Source: Gammaproteobacteria bacterium
GTDB lineage: Bacteria > Pseudomonadota > Gammaproteobacteria > Arenicellales > Arenicellaceae
Assembly (NCBI GenBank): GCA_013002025.1
Contig: JABDKW010000064.1
Location: forward strand, 1-36,800
Reading direction: 5' to 3'
DNA length: 36,800 nt
Shown here in pieces: positions 33,958 to 36,800 of the stretch (within the stretch, counting starts at the first letter, position 1; each line of letters starts with the position of its first letter). The translations under genes and the position numbers were made by a program. Under the pieces are notes generated by a model. The model ran no database searches. It was not told the DNA's origin and saw only the letters and a program-made list of their open reading frames with translations.

Positions 33958-36723
33958 ATGCAAAACATGTCTGCCAGCCTTGAGCAAAAAATAGCTGCCT
34001 CTGCCTATCTGTCACGCATTGCTGAGCATGCCCAGAGTGAACTTGCTCACAGTGACAAGGAATTACCGGCTCGGGTACTACATATTATTTCTGAGGTATC
34101 CCAATATCGCTTTGATGACCTGACGGAAGCGACTGCGGAACAGTTTTTAATCCATGCCAAACAGCGATTTTCGCTGTGCTGGGCATTGTCAGAACTAAAG
34201 GAAGTCGCAAGCCACCGGCAGCGTGGTGAATGGCAATCCGAATTCGCAATGGCTACCATCGATTTTGCTTTACGGCTTGCCTGGCATCGGACTGCTAAAA
34301 AGCACGCCGGTTTGTCAGCCGTTTTGCTGGAAAATAGTGGTGATATGCCGGGTCTGTTTATTTTCGGCATGGGTAAGCTGGGCGGCGGTGACCTGAATTT
34401 TTCCAGTGATATCGACCTGGTAGCGTATTTTGATGCAACGCGGCTACCGGTGCCCGATATGCTGGGAAAAAGCTTCGTCTGCAATCAGGTGCTGCAACAA
34501 CTCACCGCAATCTTGCAGCAGGGTGGCGGGTCCGATGGCGTGTGGCGGGTTGATTGGCGTCTGCGCCCAGACGCCTCGGCCAGCACGCTGATTATGTCCA
34601 CTGCCGCGGCACGAGACTACTATTTTTACCGGGCGTCGCCCTGGCATCGGCTGGCGTTGATGAAGGCCTGTGTCGTGGCAGGAGATCAAGCCTGCGGAGC
34701 GGAGTTCTTGGATGAACTAACCCCGTTTATCTGGCGGCAGAACCTCGATTATCGGGCCTTGGACGAGCTGGCAGAGATCAAACAGCGTATCAATCTTGAG
34801 CACCCGGCGCTGCGCTCTGAGCGTCAGTGGGAGGAGGCCATCGGCGACGATATTAGCGGCTTTAACCTGAAACTTGGCAGCGGCGGCATTCGCGAGGTCG
34901 AGTTTGTTGCCAACGCATTGCAACTGGTGTGGGGCGGCAAGCAATACCCGCTGCGCACCCGCAATACACAGGATGCGTTACAGAAGTTAGGTGAATTGGG
35001 TCATTTGCCATCGGCGACCACTGATGTGTTGGCAACGGCCTACCAAACCTTGCGCAAAGTTGAAAACGCAGTTCAGATGCTGGCCAATCAGCAGACACAT
35101 CTGCTGCCGGGGCAGAGCACGGCTCAGCAGAACCTGTTGAGTTTGCTCGGCATTGACAACTGGTCGGACCTGGTCGAGATCATTAACCCGCTGCGGTTGG
35201 CCGTGCATGAGCAATTTGAAGGTCTGTTCTCAACCGCTGATAGCGAGTTGCCGGAGGCACCCGAATGGCCGCAGGGTCTGGATGCTGCGGCACAGTCAAT
35301 TGTGCGTGATTGGGAGAAGGGCTTTCTGCATTACGGTGTGGCTGCCCAACGTCGTCATCGGCTGGCGCCACTGGCCAATGCTCTGGCGCGGTCGCTACAC
35401 GTGGTAGCAGCGCAGCGGGGCCTGGATGAAACCAATGCGACGATTGCCAGATTGCATGATTTTTTCCGATCATTACCTCAGGGCGAGCAGTATTTTCGTC
35501 TGTTAGCACGTTCGCCTCGCTTGCTCGACAACATTGTGGAGCCGCTGATGTATTCGCCGCCCATGGGTGTTCTGTTAAAGCAATCGCCGCATATTATTGA
35601 TTGTTATATGCAGGCATCCGGTGACTTTTTAAAGGATGGCTTCGATAAGGATGCCGTATTGCTGGCCAAAAATTATGACGAGCGTTTGGAGCGTCTGCGG
35701 CGTTTTGTAAACGAACATCTGTATCAGTTTTACGCGGCATTCATGCAAGGTGATTTGCCAGTTATCGAATTCCAAACCTTGCTCACCAATCTGGCTGAAG
35801 TCACGATCGATTTATCTCTGCAGGTAGTCACCCACAAAATGGATCTGGCAGAGTCCCCCATCGCGGTGTTGGGGCTGGGCAAAGTCGGCATGCGCAAAAT
35901 GGCGCCGCTGTCTGATCTTGACCTGGTGTTTATCTGTGATACCGATGCGATTGATTTGGAAACCGCCTCGCGCTTTGTATCGCGCTTACAGACCGCCATT
36001 GCCACGCCGATGCGTGAGGGGATTGTCTATGAGTTGGATACTCGCCTGCGGCCCTCGGGGCGCTCTGGTGCACCCACTGTCAGCATCGAGAGTTTCAGGC
36101 GACACCAATTGCAGCGCGCCCATACCTGGGAGCACATCGCCCTGGTGCCTAGTCGGGTGGTGGCGGGAGGTGAGCAACTAAGTTCCAAAGTCAGCCAGGT
36201 CCGTGCTGAGGTGCTTGCCAGTCAGCGGCAGCCCAAGCAGTTTATGAAAGATGCGCAAAAAATGTGGTTACGCATCGCTGAGCACCGGCTAATAGATCAA
36301 CCTCAGGATATTATGTTTAGCAAGTTGCGCCCTGGCGGCCTGATGCAGGCCGAGTACCTGGCGGCCTGTCAGGTATTAGTGCAAGCACAGGACTCAACCG
36401 GTTTGGAGTTCGACTCCCTCATTAACACGATCTCGGTCGGCGGAGTGCCGTTGCAGGAGATTTTGCAGTTCTGGCGCACGCAGCAATTGTGGGAGCGATT
36501 GCTCGGAACCACTGAACAATCTCTGGAGCGGGTACCACCGGAGTATCTCGAGCGCCTTTTACATCAGTCCGGCGTAGACAGTGTTGATGAGCTGATGCAG
36601 AAGAAAGCCGATTTCGCAGGCCATATTGTGCACGCCATGGAGGCATTTTTTGAACCACTGAAAAAAAGTGACTATGACGTTGAGAACTGGCAAGAAGAGA
36701 GCGTCGTCTGGCAGGTACAATAG
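33958..36723 (+). CDS. glnE: bifunctional glutamine synthetase adenylyltransferase/deadenylase
   Basis: A 921-residue regulator that adenylylates and deadenylylates glutamine synthetase in response to PII and glutamine. The N-terminal (deadenylylase) nucleotidyltransferase domain has GMGKLGGGDLNFSSDIDL (137-154; Asp151, Asp153). The C-terminal (adenylyltransferase) domain has LGLGKVGMRKMAPLSDLDL (about 638-656) with the paired Asp kept, but GKVGMRKM in place of the usual GKLGG. A helical R domain links them. Length is slightly below E. coli (946). No strong Shine-Dalgarno is seen; ATG at 33958 or 33967 could be used. glnA and glnB are not in the window. Confidence 0.95.
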   Translation: MQNMSASLEQKIAASAYLSRIAEHAQSELAHSDKELPARVLHIISEVSQYRFDDLTEATAEQFLIHAKQRFSLCWALSELKEVASHRQRGEWQSEFAMATIDFALRLAWHRTAKKHAGLSAVLLENSGDMPGLFIFGMGKLGGGDLNFSSDIDLVAYFDATRLPVPDMLGKSFVCNQVLQQLTAILQQGGGSDGVWRVDWRLRPDASASTLIMSTAAARDYYFYRASPWHRLALMKACVVAGDQACGAEFLDELTPFIWRQNLDYRALDELAEIKQRINLEHPALRSERQWEEAIGDDISGFNLKLGSGGIREVEFVANALQLVWGGKQYPLRTRNTQDALQKLGELGHLPSATTDVLATAYQTLRKVENAVQMLANQQTHLLPGQSTAQQNLLSLLGIDNWSDLVEIINPLRLAVHEQFEGLFSTADSELPEAPEWPQGLDAAAQSIVRDWEKGFLHYGVAAQRRHRLAPLANALARSLHVVAAQRGLDETNATIARLHDFFRSLPQGEQYFRLLARSPRLLDNIVEPLMYSPPMGVLLKQSPHIIDCYMQASGDFLKDGFDKDAVLLAKNYDERLERLRRFVNEHLYQFYAAFMQGDLPVIEFQTLLTNLAEVTIDLSLQVVTHKMDLAESPIAVLGLGKVGMRKMAPLSDLDLVFICDTDAIDLETASRFVSRLQTAIATPMREGIVYELDTRLRPSGRSGAPTVSIESFRRHQLQRAHTWEHIALVPSRVVAGGEQLSSKVSQVRAEVLASQRQPKQFMKDAQKMWLRIAEHRLIDQPQDIMFSKLRPGGLMQAEYLAACQVLVQAQDSTGLEFDSLINTISVGGVPLQEILQFWRTQQLWERLLGTTEQSLERVPPEYLERLLHQSGVDSVDELMQKKADFAGHIVHAMEAFFEPLKKSDYDVENWQEESVVWQVQ

Positions 36724-36762
36724 CGCGCTGCAAGGTTCACTTTTATATAGAGGCGAAGACCG

Positions 36763-36800
36763 ATGAGAAAAAACATATTGATAACCGGCGCTAGCTCCGG
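36763..36800 (+). CDS. SDR-family oxidoreductase, 5' end only
   Basis: The first 12 full codons of a gene cut by the window edge: MRKNILITGASS, then the start of a Gly codon. TGASSG is the nucleotide-binding loop of short-chain dehydrogenases. AGAGG at 36749-36753 is a well placed ribosome-binding site. TATATA at 36744-36749 could be a -10, but no -35 is evident, and it may be read from glnE, 39 bases upstream. Confidence 0.8.
   Translation, partial: MRKNILITGASS

Noticed and set aside
1..36800. Mobile elements, prophage, defence system or secondary-metabolite cluster
   Set aside because: No transposase, integrase, toxin-antitoxin, nuclease-helicase or synthase genes were seen, and there are no target-site repeats.

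Overview
The window reads as a chromosome segment of a Pseudomonadota bacterium, most probably a marine-type gammaproteobacterium. The evidence is the set of housekeeping genes: an RNase E with a basic tail, RluC, SppA-like S49 peptidase, Maf/YceF, NadC, ClpB, CysM, RlmD, IspD/IspF and GlnE. The HAD-Rieske-S49 gene order after rluC is one I associate mainly with Betaproteobacteria, so the class assignment is inference. Gene density is high and there are no rRNAs, tRNAs, insertion sequences, phage genes or CRISPR arrays that I can see.

Region 1 (1-6362, plus strand) is catabolic. It holds an SDR alcohol dehydrogenase, an aldehyde dehydrogenase, an exported formylglycine-type sulfatase and two adjacent acyl-CoA dehydrogenases. 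The two dehydrogenases look like the complementary subunits of the heteromeric enzymes known from steroid side-chain oxidation. Read as a pathway, the set would desulfate an ester outside the cytoplasm, oxidise the alcohol to an acid, and desaturate its CoA thioester. A rubredoxin-rubredoxin reductase fusion follows on the minus strand (6385-7764).

Region 2 (7835-14513) is mixed. It has a DHRS1-like SDR coupled to a YceI-type exported protein, a MOSC protein, a Bax-inhibitor-1 membrane protein, cysM overlapping a PolB-like 3'-5' exonuclease gene, a MAPEG protein, and rlmD. The last codons and stop of the exonuclease gene are tandemly repeated four to five times.

Region 3 (14524-19661, minus strand) runs rne, then an asparagine synthase, then a GT4 glycosyltransferase, tightly packed. 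Upstream of rne is a 1.15 kb stretch (19662-20809) with no convincing protein gene but several strong hairpins. It is probably the rne leader plus the rluC promoter.

Region 4 (20810-26418) has rluC, a HAD phosphatase, a Rieske ferredoxin and an S49 peptidase on the plus strand, with overlapping junctions in the last three. Maf and a WaaE-like GT2 follow on the minus strand, then a small membrane protein (plus) and nadC (minus).

Region 5 (26513-36800, plus strand) starts with clpB behind a good sigma-32 promoter. A terminator hairpin overlapping a sigma-70 promoter follows, then a long co-oriented run: NDP-sugar pyrophosphorylase, shikimate-kinase-like protein, ispD, small lipoprotein, ispF, a conserved protein of unknown function, glnE, and the first codons of another SDR cut by the window edge.

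The best candidates for something under-described are the sulfatase/heteromeric acyl-CoA dehydrogenase set, the structured rne leader with a possible attenuator/anti-attenuator pair, the sequestered Shine-Dalgarno before the NDP-sugar enzyme, and the unknown protein between ispF and glnE. All functions are read from sequence by eye; no database search was run.
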